A stretch of 64,000 nucleotides of DNA from Phaffia rhodozyma (taxonomy: Eukaryota > Basidiomycota > Tremellomycetes > Cystofilobasidiales > Mrakiaceae). Below the pieces are notes generated by a model. The model had not been told where the DNA came from and did not search any database. It worked only from the letters and a program-made list of their open reading frames with translations. This document shows, piece after piece, positions 49,481 through 60,892 of the stretch. The stretch spans positions 2,148,501 to 2,212,500 of the forward strand of contig JACGZH010000001.1 of assembly GCA_014706385.1 (NCBI GenBank), written 5' to 3'. The translations under genes were made by a program, and so were the position numbers. Position 1 is the first letter of the stretch, and every line of letters starts with the position of its first letter.

Positions 49481-50159
49481 ATGCTTTCCAAGTTGTTCCC
49501 TCGCCTCACGTCCCTCCGGGCTCCTTCGACCTTCCTCAAACCACGCTCGTTCTCTCTCTTCCTCTCTCGCCGAACGATCCCGCTTGCCCTTCCGTCCGCA
49601 TCGGGATCATCTCTGGCATCTTCATCGGTACCATCGTCAGCAACCGTGTTGTCTAATGGTTCTCCGATGTTTGGATCTTTGGTTGGACAGACAAGAGGGA
49701 TCAAAGTGAGGTCGAGTATCAAGAGGTTGTGTGACGGGTGCCAAATCGTCAAGAGGTTCGCTCTTTCTTTCTCTGTCTTGTGAAAGCGTTCATCTGTGAA
49801 CTATATTTTGTTGGCTGGAGGAATGATCGGAAAAGGACACCCGAAACTGACGCCTAAATGAAATCGACATTCTGCCATCCCTTCTATGGAATCGAAATGA
49901 CGATGTTGATAGGAAAGGCCGAAACGTCGTTCGATGTTCCAAGGACCCGAAGCACAAGCAGGTTCGTTCTGTTCTTCTCTCCCTTTTCTTTTTTCTCGGC
50001 GCGGTCTGCTCGAGAACAGGGCGTATCGAAGCAGACTATGTAGAGAGGAAAGCAGACACGGCGAAAGACTGACGCCCACTATCGACTTTTTTTCTTCGTT
50101 CTCATGACTGTGTTGGTGATCTCTAGCGACAAGGATGGGTTCGGTCGGTCAAGAAGTGA
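49481..50159 (+). CDS. RTC6: Mitochondrial ribosomal protein bL36m
   Basis: Small zinc-binding protein of the large mitochondrial ribosomal subunit. The ATG at 49481 begins a basic, Ser/Arg/Leu-rich presequence (MLSKLFPRLTSLRAPSTF), typical for mitochondrial import. The mature part is unmistakable bL36: RGIKVRSSIKRLCDGCQIVK in exon 1, KGRNVVRCSKDPKHKQ in exon 2 (acceptor near 49908), and RQGWVRSVKK in exon 3 (acceptor CTCTAG at 50126). All four zinc ligands are present (C-x2-C, C, H). The stop is at 50157-50159. The extension after the canonical RQG end is seven residues. The yeast counterpart is Rtc6. Confidence 0.92.
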
Positions 50160-50669
50160 TGAAAGATAATTGTTCAATCCTATTAAAAGATGTTCTCTCA
50201 GCACTCTGGTGGCCTCTCTGTTTGTCTCGTTTGGTGTTCTGAGAGAATGATCAGGTCTTCGTTGGTCATATCATGGCTTCTTGAGTAGAACAGGAAGATG
50301 GGCATCCGCAAACGAACGATTGACACTCCACCTAAACCTCTGTCTCTGTCTCTGTCTCTCTCTGTCTCTCCTTCTCCCTCTCTACACCTACAGAACGCAA
50401 CCCGTCTCGTGTGTTGTCTCCTCATCTTCCTCAGTGTGTCCCTCCTCGCCTCCATCGAAGCCCGAGCAAGAGACATGCTGGGTGGGACAAACATCACAGA
50501 TGCATATAGCCGTAACCAAGCTGTAACGATATATGCACGTTACTATCCGCTTAGTCAGCCACCACTCCATCCTCTTCCTAATTTCCAACGATCATCGAAT
50601 CCCATCAAGAACTCGACACTCATCATCCAGCATACACCACCCAGCCGTATATACATCCTCGCATCCGTC
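50160..50669. other. Gap bL36m - zinc transporter
   Basis: 510 bases. A CTGTCTCTGTCTCT-type C/T repeat near 50338-50370 lies in the transporter leader. An open frame joins from upstream into the transporter, but the family start is at 50670. No other gene. Confidence 0.5.
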
Positions 50670-53102
50670 ATGGGCTTTTCTAGAGAGGCCAGAATCATCA
50701 CCCTGCTGGTGATCGACACCACGTTCTTCTTCATCGAGATCATTGGAGGTACGTCCGAGTCGACGATGGTCATATCATGCCTGCTTCGTTCTCCGTCCAC
50801 TCCTCCCCGGCCTGCTCCTCATCTGAGGCATTTTCTATCATCATTTTTTCTGTCTTCCCTGCCTTGCTTCTTTCGTCTTTTTGGGTTGGTCTTTCCCTGG
50901 ACGGGTTGAGAGTATGGCAAGGAAGATGCGTGTTTTGTTGTGAAGTCTCCTCCAAGTGCTGGCCAATGGATTCCTCTGCCGACACATATGCTCACGTTCA
51001 ACTGCTTTAGAGTACCCTCAAAGCTGAGAACAGACATGTACTGGCCTGCCTGAGTATGCTATTGTTATTCTGGGCTGACTAGTAGCGTTTGTGTGTCTTT
51101 CTGTTCGTCCGCCTACTGGCGCATACTCTTAGGTTATGCCGTTGGATCTATCGCACTTATCGCCGACTCTTTCCATATGCTCAAGTACGTACGACCATTT
51201 ATGTGACCTCTTCCTGGTGCAAGATTAGCTAATCTGTCTTTCTCTGTCTCTCTCTCCTCCTTTCTTTCTCGTTTCCTTCCTTTTCTTGTCCAGTGATATC
51301 ATCTCGCTGGTCGTCGCTCTCTACGCCATCAAGCTCGCCACAACCTCTTCCTCGGCCAAGTACTCTTACGGTTGGCAGCGAGCAGAGATCCTTGGTGCGC
51401 TCGCCAATGGGATTCTCCTTCTCGCCCTTTGTTTGTCAATCTTTATTGAGTGCATCCAGCGATTGATTCAGGTTACTGGTAAGTCATTTCTTCTGTTGGT
51501 TTTGATTATTGTATCAAGTCATGCCCACGACAGACGGAACATTCGTATCACAAACATTCAAGTGTATCGACAAAGATACTGACCTATCGTCGAGTTCTTT
51601 GGTGATTCCAATACAGAGGTGACAAACCCGATGATCGTTATAATCGTCGGATCCCTTGGGCTGGCTTCCAACATTGCTGGACTTTTCCTCTTCCATGAGC
51701 ACGGCCATGGTGGTGGACACTCCCACTCCCATTCTAAGCCTTCGCCGCCTCCTCTCCCTCAGCTTCCCGAGATTGAGGGCCCTGATTCAATCGAGTCTCT
51801 TTACCGGTTCGTCGAATATTTTGTCTTTTCATTATGGTTGTTTAAAAAGTAGAAAAAGAAAACAGATTTCTCAAAGACTGAGTCGTCAATCCTTGGCCAC
51901 CTGCATCCTGAAATAGACATCCGGCTCAGAGTCGAGCTGCCGTTGTTGCCGCCGCCGAACACATGGGCTACGGAGCCACCGCCCCCATTAAGCACCACGA
52001 TCACTCCCACGGTCCTGACGAGCGAGAGCCTCTGTTGGCTCAGAACGACCACACCGACCACGCGCACTCTCACTCGGACTCGACTTCTGGGAATGCTGAT
52101 GAGCAGGACAAGAGTTCCAAATCTCATGGTCATGGACATGGTGGAAGCATGAACATGGAGGGTGTATTCCTGCACGTGTTGGGTGATGCATTGGGGAACG
52201 TCGGTGTAATTGCCAGTGGATTGATCATCATGTTGTGCAAGGGACAGTGGAGATTCTACGTATGTCCTTCTCTCTTATCATATCAGGCCTCTCCGGCTGC
52301 CATTCATCAGGCGCTTGACAGCTGAAAACGTGCCTCTCTTTGTTGCCTAGTCGGATCCAGCCATTTCTTTCCTTATCACCTGTATCATTGCCAGCTCTGC
52401 CATCCCACTAGGTTAGCAAGCATTCCACTCAGTGTCTTTCGAGAAGGTTCTGGCGGTAGAATGTCGGTTTGACGACCGGTCCTGTTCCCTTTTTTTTTTC
52501 TCCAAAAATCAGTGAAATCCGCGTCTTTCATTCTCTTGCAGGCTACCCCTAGCACGGTTTCTTTGGATGATCTCCGAGATAGTATTCTTGCTGTTTCCGG
52601 TGTTATCTCTGTCCACGAGGTTTGTTCTTGACCTTCGTGCTCATATATCGTTGGTGTCTTGCTGACCACGCCGTCTGTCTATCCCCTTTTCCTTAGCTTC
52701 ACTGCTGGCAGTTGAGTGAGGCCAAGATCGTCGCCTCTGTCCATGTCTTGGTCGACAGGGAGAACGAGTATATGGCCACTGTGGATAGCATTCGACGAGT
52801 TCTCCACAACTACGGAATTCACTCGTCCACCATTCAGGTTCGTTCCCTCTTTGGTTGAGTGTGATCATTGCATCTGAAGCTAATCTATCGGTTCCTCTTC
52901 CTTCCAGCCCGAGTTCCCCACTTTGACCCCGACGACAAACAACTTGGCCCTGCCTCCGTCAAGCGACCAGGCCATCGGGGATGATTGCCTTCTCCGATGT
53001 CCTCCTGAGGGCGATTGTGCACCCGCTCAGTGCTGCCCTCCATTGTCGTTGACCAGGGAGGGTTCGGTCGCTAGCTTCAGAGGGGATGGAGATATCGTTT
53101 AA
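50670..53102 (+). CDS. ZRC1: CDF zinc transporter, Zrc1/Cot1 type
   Basis: Proton-coupled vacuolar or secretory-pathway importer of cytosolic Zn(II), giving metal tolerance. Start MGFSREARIITLLVIDTTFF matches the family start. Exon 2 has GYAVGSIALIADSFHMLND and exon 3 DIISLVVALYAIKLATTSSS; the HxxxD of the first metal site is in FHMLND. KYSYGWQRAEILGALANGIL is near 51360. The matching HxxxD is in HVLGDALGNVGVIASGLI (about 52172). A long loop holds several His-rich stretches (HEHGHGGGHSHSHS, KHHDHSHG, SHGHGHGG), as in zinc rather than manganese CDFs. The C-terminal cytosolic domain includes SVHELHCWQLSEAKIVASVH. The tail contains a five-cysteine cluster (DDCLLRCPPEGDCAPAQCCP) before the stop at 53100-53102. 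About 500 residues and seven or more introns. Confidence 0.93.
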
Positions 53103-54208
53103 TTTTCTGTGTTGACTAGATCAGGGGGAGAGCGTATCTTTTTTTTTTTTTGATGATCCACGGAGAGCTCATCTATCCTTCATCCTCTTCTCTAATAAAT
53201 CACTCTTTTTATCGTCTACCCTCGCTCCTTCCGCGCTGGCTCAATTATAAACCAGATTCATATATTTGAAGTCTCTCTTACATTTCGAGATCCCTTTGCT
53301 CCTTTCCTGCCGCGCTCTCTCCCCATGTTTTCTCTCTTATACTTACTTGATCAATATGATGTTTGGCTAGAAAGAAGATCGATCCAGTTTCGCTCATAGC
53401 CGATGGCTTACCTAAGCATGATCGAAAGACAGCTGCCGACCGCGTCAGCATACATGTATGTACCCATCAGCACCGCCAACACCGAGCGACTGTTGCCTTC
53501 TTCCCACATACATCATTCGCTGGGAACACTCTGGCTCGTGCTCTTGTCGATCTAAAGCAGTCTTGAGTCCACTCGAATCTCTGTGGCTACCATCCAGGGT
53601 TCGGCTTGGCTAAAGTTCCTAGACTTTATCGTTCAAGACCTTCCCGCTCGGAGTAATATCTAAGTTGCACACTCAGAAGAGCATCCTATATCGTCGAGTA
53701 GGTCTCTTCCCGTCTATCAAAAACAATTTTCTGCTTGCCTATCTCTGACGTTGGGTACGAATCCACTTTCTATCCTTGTCTTCGGGTTCAAACCGATCTC
53801 TGATCTTCGTCGGACTGTGATACTCCGGTTCTTGATTCATCCGACGTTTCCGCAGGTTGTGAAGCCACTCTTGATTTGCCAGAGCCAAGCCCAAGCATAT
53901 CTTCAACATAATTTGATCAAGAGCGCTTGGAACTGTGGATCACACGCATATTCCCTATCTGTTCAATCGTTGTGAGTGAAGATCTGGCCTTCTGATGAGG
54001 AACAGATCTCCTGCCCCTTCACACTTGAATGTTCCCAGAGTCGACGGTGATATTCTTATCCCCAACCGGACCGGGCCGATCGTTTCTTCTCTCGGGCATC
54101 TTCCGTTCTTCTCACGTTCCGGCTCTTACTTTCTCTGTTCTTTCCCTTGCCTTCGTTCTAACAGTCGAACACACCACCCTTGGACGAGATACTCTCTCTC
54201 CTCTGACG
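53103..54208. other. Gap zinc transporter - small membrane protein
   Basis: About 1.1 kb. The first 250 bases are T/C-rich (transporter 3' flank). A short open stretch at 53363-53566 has no ATG start and no family resemblance. It may be leader sequence or an upstream exon of the next gene; I could not support either. Confidence 0.4.
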
Positions 54209-54901
54209 ATGCCTCGTTGGAATAATTGGTACAGGCCTTCTGACGAGCCTCCGTTCATCAAGGTAAGCTCTCCCGGATGATGTCTCTTTCCTTGCCTCAC
54301 TTTGTATCCCGCGCTTACCAAATTATATACATGCTCGATGGCCGGCTTGACCCTTCTTTCTTCCTCCCTTCCTTTCTTCCTGGCGCGGTGGAGGAAACAG
54401 TTCTTACTGGGGATCTCTGTAGCGATCAGTACGATATTCATCTTGCTGACTAGTTTCGTACTATGTTGTTGGATCGTCGATCTGGTCGTATATGAAGTCC
54501 AGGCGGCTGGGAAATTGTGTCTTTGGGACGAAAGTGGGGGTGTCACCTGGTTTGTATCTTTTGTTTCGTACTGTCTGTCTGCCGATCGCTCTTTTTCGAT
54601 CTAGGGTACTAACCTGAAAGATTCTCTGTACATCCTCTTGTCGAACAGCTTTTGGAGATTCTTTGTAGGAACATACAAACACATCAAGTTGACTCTAGGC
54701 GGGACGACAGGAATCTCGCCATCGCTCCTCGAGGATTCTCCTGCCAGTGTCTCCGCCGCAGCGGCAGCAGTCGTATCCAGAAGCGGGACCAGCGCTGGAG
54801 ACGGTTACGAATGGAGAGCGAACGAATCCTGGCCCGTTGGCTTGAGTCTTGGAGGACTAGGCGCAAGCGCGGGCGCGGCAAGAGGCCGACAGGCTAGTTG
54901 A
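54209..54901 (+). CDS. Small single-pass membrane protein, unrecognised
   Basis: Three exons with consistent phases: 54209-54262 (MPRWNNWYRPSDEPPFIK, donor GTAAGC), an exon from about 54402 to 54550 (FLLGISVAISTIFILLTSFV then LCCWIVDLVVYEVQ and LWDESGGVT), and a last exon from about 54650 (FWRFFVGTYKHIKLTLGG), ending in an Ala/Ser/Gly-rich tail with stop 54899-54901. The middle exon contains one strong hydrophobic helix with adjacent cysteines. About 170 residues. I do not recognise a family. The basic, aromatic N-terminus before the helix suggests a cytosolic or matrix-facing end, but that is a guess. An upstream exon is possible. Confidence 0.6.
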
Positions 54902-55942
54902 AGCCTGAAACGTCATCGGTCATTCTAAGGTTTTTATTTTTATTTTTTAACCCTACAAACTGGAAGAGAGAGACGGGGTGGGGGTTGTTTTCCGGTTGTG
55001 TTCCTTTGTCGTTCGGTTTCTGATGGGGATGGAAGGGATTTGGAAATCCGATGGGTGGGGGGAAATTGAGAAGTGGTAGTGGATACGAACAATCAAACCA
55101 AACTCGGTTTAGCAATGAGCGCTGTTCGATTCTCTTCTTTCTTACACCTTCCTGTCTTTTCTTCTTTCTTTCTACTTCGCCCATTTCCGTTTTCTCATCT
55201 CTTCCTCGTCTCGTTTTTCTTTCTTTTAAATCATCGACATGTCTCTCTCATGTTATCTCGCACATCACATTCTCTTCTGATTGCCTTTTCTCTCCTTCTC
55301 TTGCTCTTCTCTTACTTCTTCTTTACTCAATATAATTGATATAACGACCCTCAAGTTGATGTCCTATCTCGCCTTTTCTGTTCTTAATATTTCAATCTTT
55401 CAATCTTTCGTCCGACCTATCGTGTCTAGTTCATCCTGCTCCATTCTTCCCGCCTTCTTTTCTTTTCTTTCCTCTCTCTCTCTCTCCGCTTCTTTATATG
55501 ACTTTCTCTCTAATCTCCATTTCTCTCTTTCTCGTCTACTTATGATCACATCCTATGCCTCTATTCTCGAATCTCGAGTTTCCAAAGGGGGGAGATCTAT
55601 TCCTTCCCCCCCCGCTTATGCCATGCGTTTCTATTCCCTCGTTCCTTCGTATCCTTCATCTGGTTGTTTCCCTGTAGGTCGGCAAGAGACACCCATCCGT
55701 TCTCACAAAGCCAAACGCATTCATATGTGGAGACGAAAATAGAACGACAAGCAAGGAGCGTGGATAGACGAAAACAGAGTGAAAGAGACAGACAGATAGA
55801 CACAAAGAGAGAAACTTGATATACCTAGGATGGAAATTCTTCAGTCTCGCCTCTTTCGATAAGCTTTCAGACTCACTCCGGCTTGGAAAGCACGAGAGGG
55901 ACGTTGTGCAACCATCTGGTGGTCCCCATGGAAATCCCGGTA
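54902..55942. other. Convergent pyrimidine/purine-rich gap
   Basis: About 1 kb between the small membrane protein and carboxypeptidase Y. From about 55110 to 55600 the + strand is C/T-rich. From 55740 to 55830 it is purine-rich, i.e. C/T-rich on the carboxypeptidase strand. Open frames here are Ser/Phe/Leu-rich by composition only. Confidence 0.55.
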
Positions 55943-58900
55943 TCATCCGTACGTACGTCGAAAGGTAGGAGGCAGAAGGTAAGAAGATGAGAAAGAAGAA
56001 AAGTAGACGAGAAAGAGAATTAGATCGAACCTGGAGAACAAGTCGAGAGCGACTTCCGGTTGGTCGAACGGCACCCTTTGGAGGAGAAGGAGAAGAAGAA
56101 GAGAAAAAGGAACATGCACATCAGAATCAATCAAACGAGAGAACTCGAGCAGAACAGGATTCTATTCAAGATGGTTGTTTGAAAGAACGAGAAAAGGCAA
56201 AAGGAGAAACACGGGCTGCTTACATGTGACCTGCTTGCTCGATAGAGACGAACGCCAAGTTTCCAGCTGTGAAACCCTGTGCGCCTGCTACTTTGACGGA
56301 GCCCATTTTCTTCTTACCGCCGATGACAACATAGGGTGAGAGTTTGGCTTGGTTGAACTCGACCTGGTGGGCCGATCGTTGGTGTTGTGTGTGTGCGTCA
56401 TTTCGTCAGACCATTGGCTTGATGCGATACGAAAAGTACAGACGAGGAGGAAAGAACAAACCTTGAAGGGAGAATCAAGAGCCTCGAGCCATTGAAGGTT
56501 TCCGATATAGCTAATCACGCTCAGAAAGGTTAGCATACGGAAAGCCATTTTCTACATCATACAAAAAAGACACAACGTTACATACTTGCACATGAAATCT
56601 AGCAGAATACCAATGAATGTACGCAACCGGCTCAGCTCGATGGACTCGTAAAGGCGGTTCGGAAGAGAGAAAATACAAAGAACGAACCAGTCTCTCCGGC
56701 GTAGATCAACAGTCTGATCCCGTCTTCCAATAACTCTGGGAGCAAAGCAGCCGAGTTGTGCATCCCGTCACCCTGACTCATGAAAGCCTGGTTGACCTGC
56801 ATGTTGCAACTCTTGAACTCGAGATCTTTTGGCACGCCGAGTTGTCTTTTGATCTCTGCTTCGTTCAAGTAAGTCTCGACCCAACCCATTTGAGGGTAGC
56901 CTAGTTTGGATGACAGAAGCATCAGTCCTCGGGTCTGTAACAGGGAAGGTGTAAAATAGGGTAAGGCGGGAGTGTGAGACATACAAAGCGGGCCGTCCTT
57001 CTCAGGGCTCTTGTCACAAGTCTTTCTGACGTCGTAAGGGTTCAATCCAAGTTTCTGGAAGTCTGCATACAGTGAAGACCAGCAATACAAGCCAGCAGGA
57101 ACTTGAGTTGACAAGGAAGGGGGTAAAGAGTGCAAGAGTGAGCTTGTGAGAGGAGAAAGAAGAGTGGGGTTGGATGGATAGGAAGACCGTCATTTGCAAA
57201 ACTCACCACAGGTGAACCGAGAGTTGGTGTTGTAGCAAGATTGAATGAGCCTGTCGACCAGTTTCAAAACGAGTCAGAAAACAAGTCCGAGAAGAAAAGG
57301 GGGGGACTGAACACAGAGAGATGAGCTGGACTTACTTGGCACAAGTTGGGGCCTTTGCGGCTATTGATCTGCACTGCTGGGAATCCTTGTCGAACACTGC
57401 ATATTTTGACTCGCATGCGTAATCGTACACACCCGTTCCCATTTGGACGAGCGGATCGGTCAGTCCGTTTCCGATAAGGATGGATGTGAACTTGAGCGCA
57501 GGCAGAGGAGCTTCGGCACCAAGGGAACGGAGTGCTTTGGCATTTCGATGGATGACGGAAGCAATGTTGGGGCTACAAAGAGTAGAGTCTGGTTAGGCGT
57601 ATGGAGAAGAAGAAGAGGGAGGGAAGAATACGTACAGATAAGTTCCGGCGTAGGATTCTCCAGAAATGTGAAAGTCAAGATCCTTGTAATCTTGGTATCG
57701 AGCGATGAACATAGTCAACTGATCGAGAAACCCAGTCAGTTTCTAAAGAATGAGGTAGACGGAGGATCTGTGAAAGGCAGAAGAAAAGACTCACGAAAGC
57801 AAACACATCCTCGGCAGCAGCAGGTGATGTGCTGACTTTGTCTCTATCCGAGTAGGAGAACCCGACGTTGATGGGCTGATCGAGGAAGAGGACGTTGGCA
57901 GACCTGAGGAGGTCGAGAGGTGAAAAGATAAGGAAGGAGAAAGAGTAGCGAGAACGAAAACATCTCAGTCTTGTGAACATTCAGAGAACGTATTCAAGAA
58001 AAGGGCGCTTACTCGGTCCAAGAGTATGGGTTAGTGATCGTTCCATTCTTTTGAATGCTACATGGTCCCAGTTCGAACAACAGACCAGTGGAGCTCGAGC
58101 ATCCGGGTCCACTAAGTGATTCAGTAGATAAGAGATTAGATGTCAGCACAAAAGGAAAGGAAAAGGCAAGAGAATGAGTTTTGAACGAACCCTTGTTTTA
58201 TGAAGTAGATTTGGTCATCAAGGAAGAAATAGAAGAAAATGATGCTTCGCAGCAAGGTCAGCAGTGAGCGAAGGAGCAAAGAGATGGTCGGATGGACTGA
58301 CCATTGAGCCACAAAACCAAGGGATCCTTCTTTGGTTTATTTCGAGACTCAAAGAACCCTGTGAGGGAGAAAGGCGGTCAGCCTCCGGGGCGGTCTCGGG
58401 TTGTGTGCGGCAAACGGAGAGGAAGAGGATGACGAACAGAACCAGAGGTGTTTGTCGGTTCCGATGTCGAGGTAACCGGAGTATTGCTTGACAGACGAAT
58501 CACAAAGCTTTGGCTCGGTCACCCTGAGCTTGTACTCTGGGAGCGAAGGGTGGGTTAATGTCTCGACTTTTGTGGTCAGTAGGAAGACGAGCGGGACGGG
58601 TGAAATCAGTCAGTGTAGCAAGTACAGCGATCAGGAAGCGATCCAAGAATTGTCAGAAGGAGAGTGAAGGAAGAGAAGAGAAACAGACTGGTCAGCTTCT
58701 GGCTGTCAAGCAGAGACAAACCAGAGAAGCAAGAAGAAAATGCATACACATCTTTCCCTCTTGTTCGACCCATCCTTTGACGAGACCCCAAGAATCCTTT
58801 CCGCCCGTCCGTCCGTTCCAACAGAATTAGTACAAGAAGGAACCAAGATAGACACGCATATGTACACAAGGCATAAGAGGTGAGAACGAGAGGAGAGACA

Positions 58901-59086
58901 AACCAGGGAAAAGTCCTGAGCTTTGTAAATAGGCCCTTCCAGATGATTCCCGATCTGGTCCTTCCCGTAAGCCAATACTTGCTGGACCACGGAAGGAATA
59001 TTGAATGCTAGCTGGGATGGATCAAGGAACGGAGCGGCGAGAGCCACTAAAGGGAATGTGAAGGCTAGCAAGCCTGAAGCTTTCAT
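55943..59086 (-). CDS. PRC1: Serine carboxypeptidase Y, vacuolar
   Basis: S10 peptidase that removes C-terminal residues in the vacuole after transport through the secretory pathway. The ATG at 59086 starts a signal peptide ([20 protein letters not shown]), followed by a propeptide ([20 protein letters not shown]). The mature enzyme starts with a YSGYLD-type segment and an NGGPGCSS-type oxyanion region around 58080-58330. [19 protein letters not shown] is at about 57895-57840. The catalytic serine is in [10 protein letters not shown] (near 57660), aspartate in DFMC just after a splice site near 56600, and histidine in SIEQAGHM (near 56230). Cysteine-containing pieces [20 protein letters not shown] near 57240-57080 fit the family's disulphides. 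The end after [13 protein letters not shown] is uncertain: read straight through it stops at 55943, but one more intron is possible. Confidence 0.9.
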
Positions 59087-59237
59087 GTTTGGTATGTGAG
59101 CGTGTGTGTGTTTGTGCTGTTACAGATATGGGTGGATGTTCAGAAGAGAAAGAAACCCGACGTCCACTGTTCCAGATCCGGACAAGATCGAGATGGGAAG
59201 GAGAGGGAAACGAGGACGGCATGATCTTGGGGGGTGA

Positions 59238-59245
59238 TTACGTAA
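59238..59245 (+). promoter_or_regulatory. TTACGTAA (Yap1/Pap1-type site)
   Basis: Perfect palindrome about 150 bases upstream of the carboxypeptidase Y start. TTACGTAA is the known binding site of fungal Yap/Pap1 bZIP factors; function here is inferred from position only. Confidence 0.45.
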
Positions 59246-59481
59246 CGATAACCCTACCTGCATGGGTTCACCCTAGCGGACATCCCCGTGACACCGCTAG
59301 AGACGCCGGACCTAACACTGTTCCTCTGGGATTGAGCTTGGTAAGTACAAGGAAGACAGGGAGAGTGGCGATGGGGGAGAGTGTTAGTAAGTCTCATTGT
59401 GACGACGGAGAACGGACTGGATTCATTGATCTCATGTTTGGGTAATAACAAGTCCGAGTGAGAATGAGTGAGTGTGTAAAC

Positions 59482-59529
59482 GTGAGAGTGAGAGTGAATG
59501 TGAGAGTGAGAGTGAATGTGAGAGTTGAT
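59482..59529 (+). repeat. 18-bp tandem repeat
   Basis: GTGAGAGTGAGAGTGAAT occurs at 59482-59499 and 59500-59517 with a partial third copy, itself built from GTGAGA units. Upstream of carboxypeptidase Y. Confidence 0.85.
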
Positions 59530-60880
59530 GTGAAGCTGTAGAGGTCAGAAGGAAAATAAAAGGCAGTAAGAGAACGATAACAAGACGAAGGCAAAAGAGG
59601 AGGGAAGCCAAGAACACAGTAAGACGAAAAAGGGATGGCAGAGAGCAAAGCAGAGCAGGGCAGAAGCAAGCCAAAGAAGAATAAGTAGCAGAAGCAGCAG
59701 AAGGTGATAGAAAAGAATCGCCGGAAATTTTCTCCGTGTTCTCCGTGCTCTTGGCCGGACGAGCTCGTCTTCGGCCTCCGGGAAAGGATCTAACGTCTGT
59801 TCAGACACACCGGCAAAGCGATGACGACCGCCAATTGAGTGGACCTAATGCCGTGAATTGTGGAGGTTTCGGCCTCGTCGGGACTAAACAAGACCCACAC
59901 GGAATCAGCGGGAGCGAGGGGGAGAAAGCAAAGGCGAGGGCAACAAGGGTGATAACAAGAAGGGCAAGGGCTGATGGGTTCGAGGGCTGAACAATCAAAA
60001 ATAAATCACTGTCCGAGCGAGATCCAATCGGAGAAACCAACGCCGACGAGCGTCCCTCGATCGAATTTGTTCGAGGGGAGGTTCAACAACAAATGAAGGC
60101 AGGGTATGTAGGGATTGGGCGTTGGGCGCCGAAAAGTGGGAAAAAAAGAGAATAAAGAATCAAAGATGAAATAAGAAAGAAACCTATAGGAAAGGAGGAA
60201 AGAATGCTGATGAGACTGCACCGAGATAAGCATGAAACAATTAAAGCTACTAAGATTCACCGGCGCTCCTTCTTCTTACTGTCTTGCCCTCTCTTGGAAC
60301 GTTTCCAGCCGATCACTCTAGAAATGTCGGCCAAACTATGTCCGAATCTTGTTTTTTTCTCCTTTTTTTTTTCTCTTTCCCTTTCCCTTCTTTATATTTG
60401 ATCATCTCTATATTCTTTTCAACTCAGAATGCAGGGCCATGAATCCTGGGGGCCGGCAGGGATCTGCCTGTCTGAATCACAGGGAGGAAGGAGCAAAAAC
60501 AAAAAGGAGAACTCCCCCTTGCTTTTTTTTGTCTCTGTAATCTCCTTCGGAACGCTTTCTTCGTTTCTTTTGATTTTCTGATCGGATAACGAGACCAACC
60601 AGCTGATGGCTCAGACGTCACACATTTTTTGCAGCACCGAACGGTGAATATCAGGAGAGACATGAGAATCCGCAGAGGAAGAAAAATACAGAAGAGGCTA
60701 CGTGAGCAGTCAGCCAGTTGAAGCTGCCGAGCTAGTCGAAGCAGACAACTACAGAACGGATACAAGGACCGTATGTTAAATGACTGACCAAGATGACGAG
60801 ACAGGAGGAGACAGACGAAAATAAATAAAATAAAATAAAAAAGGGGGTAGATCGCCCTTATGTTTGGTCCCGCGGTAATA

Positions 60881-60892
60881 GATGACGTCATC
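60881..60892. promoter_or_regulatory. ATF/CREB palindrome GATGACGTCATC
   Basis: A perfect 12-base palindrome around TGACGTCA, the canonical ATF/CREB bZIP site. Two further ACGTCA cores lie at about 60615 and 62264, all upstream of the Gln-rich gene. Confidence 0.5.

Noticed and set aside
53363..53566. Possible small gene or upstream exon (KKIDPVSLIADGLPKHDRK)
   Set aside because: No ATG at its start, no recognised family and no clear splice partner; left as gap sequence.
55281..55742. 153-codon + strand frame
   Set aside because: C/T-rich 3' flank sequence; Ser/Phe/Leu-rich without domain features.
59545..59808. 87-codon minus-strand frame with a hydrophobic tail
   Set aside because: No ATG at its start, composition-driven Leu/Phe/Ser content, and no resemblance to a known protein.
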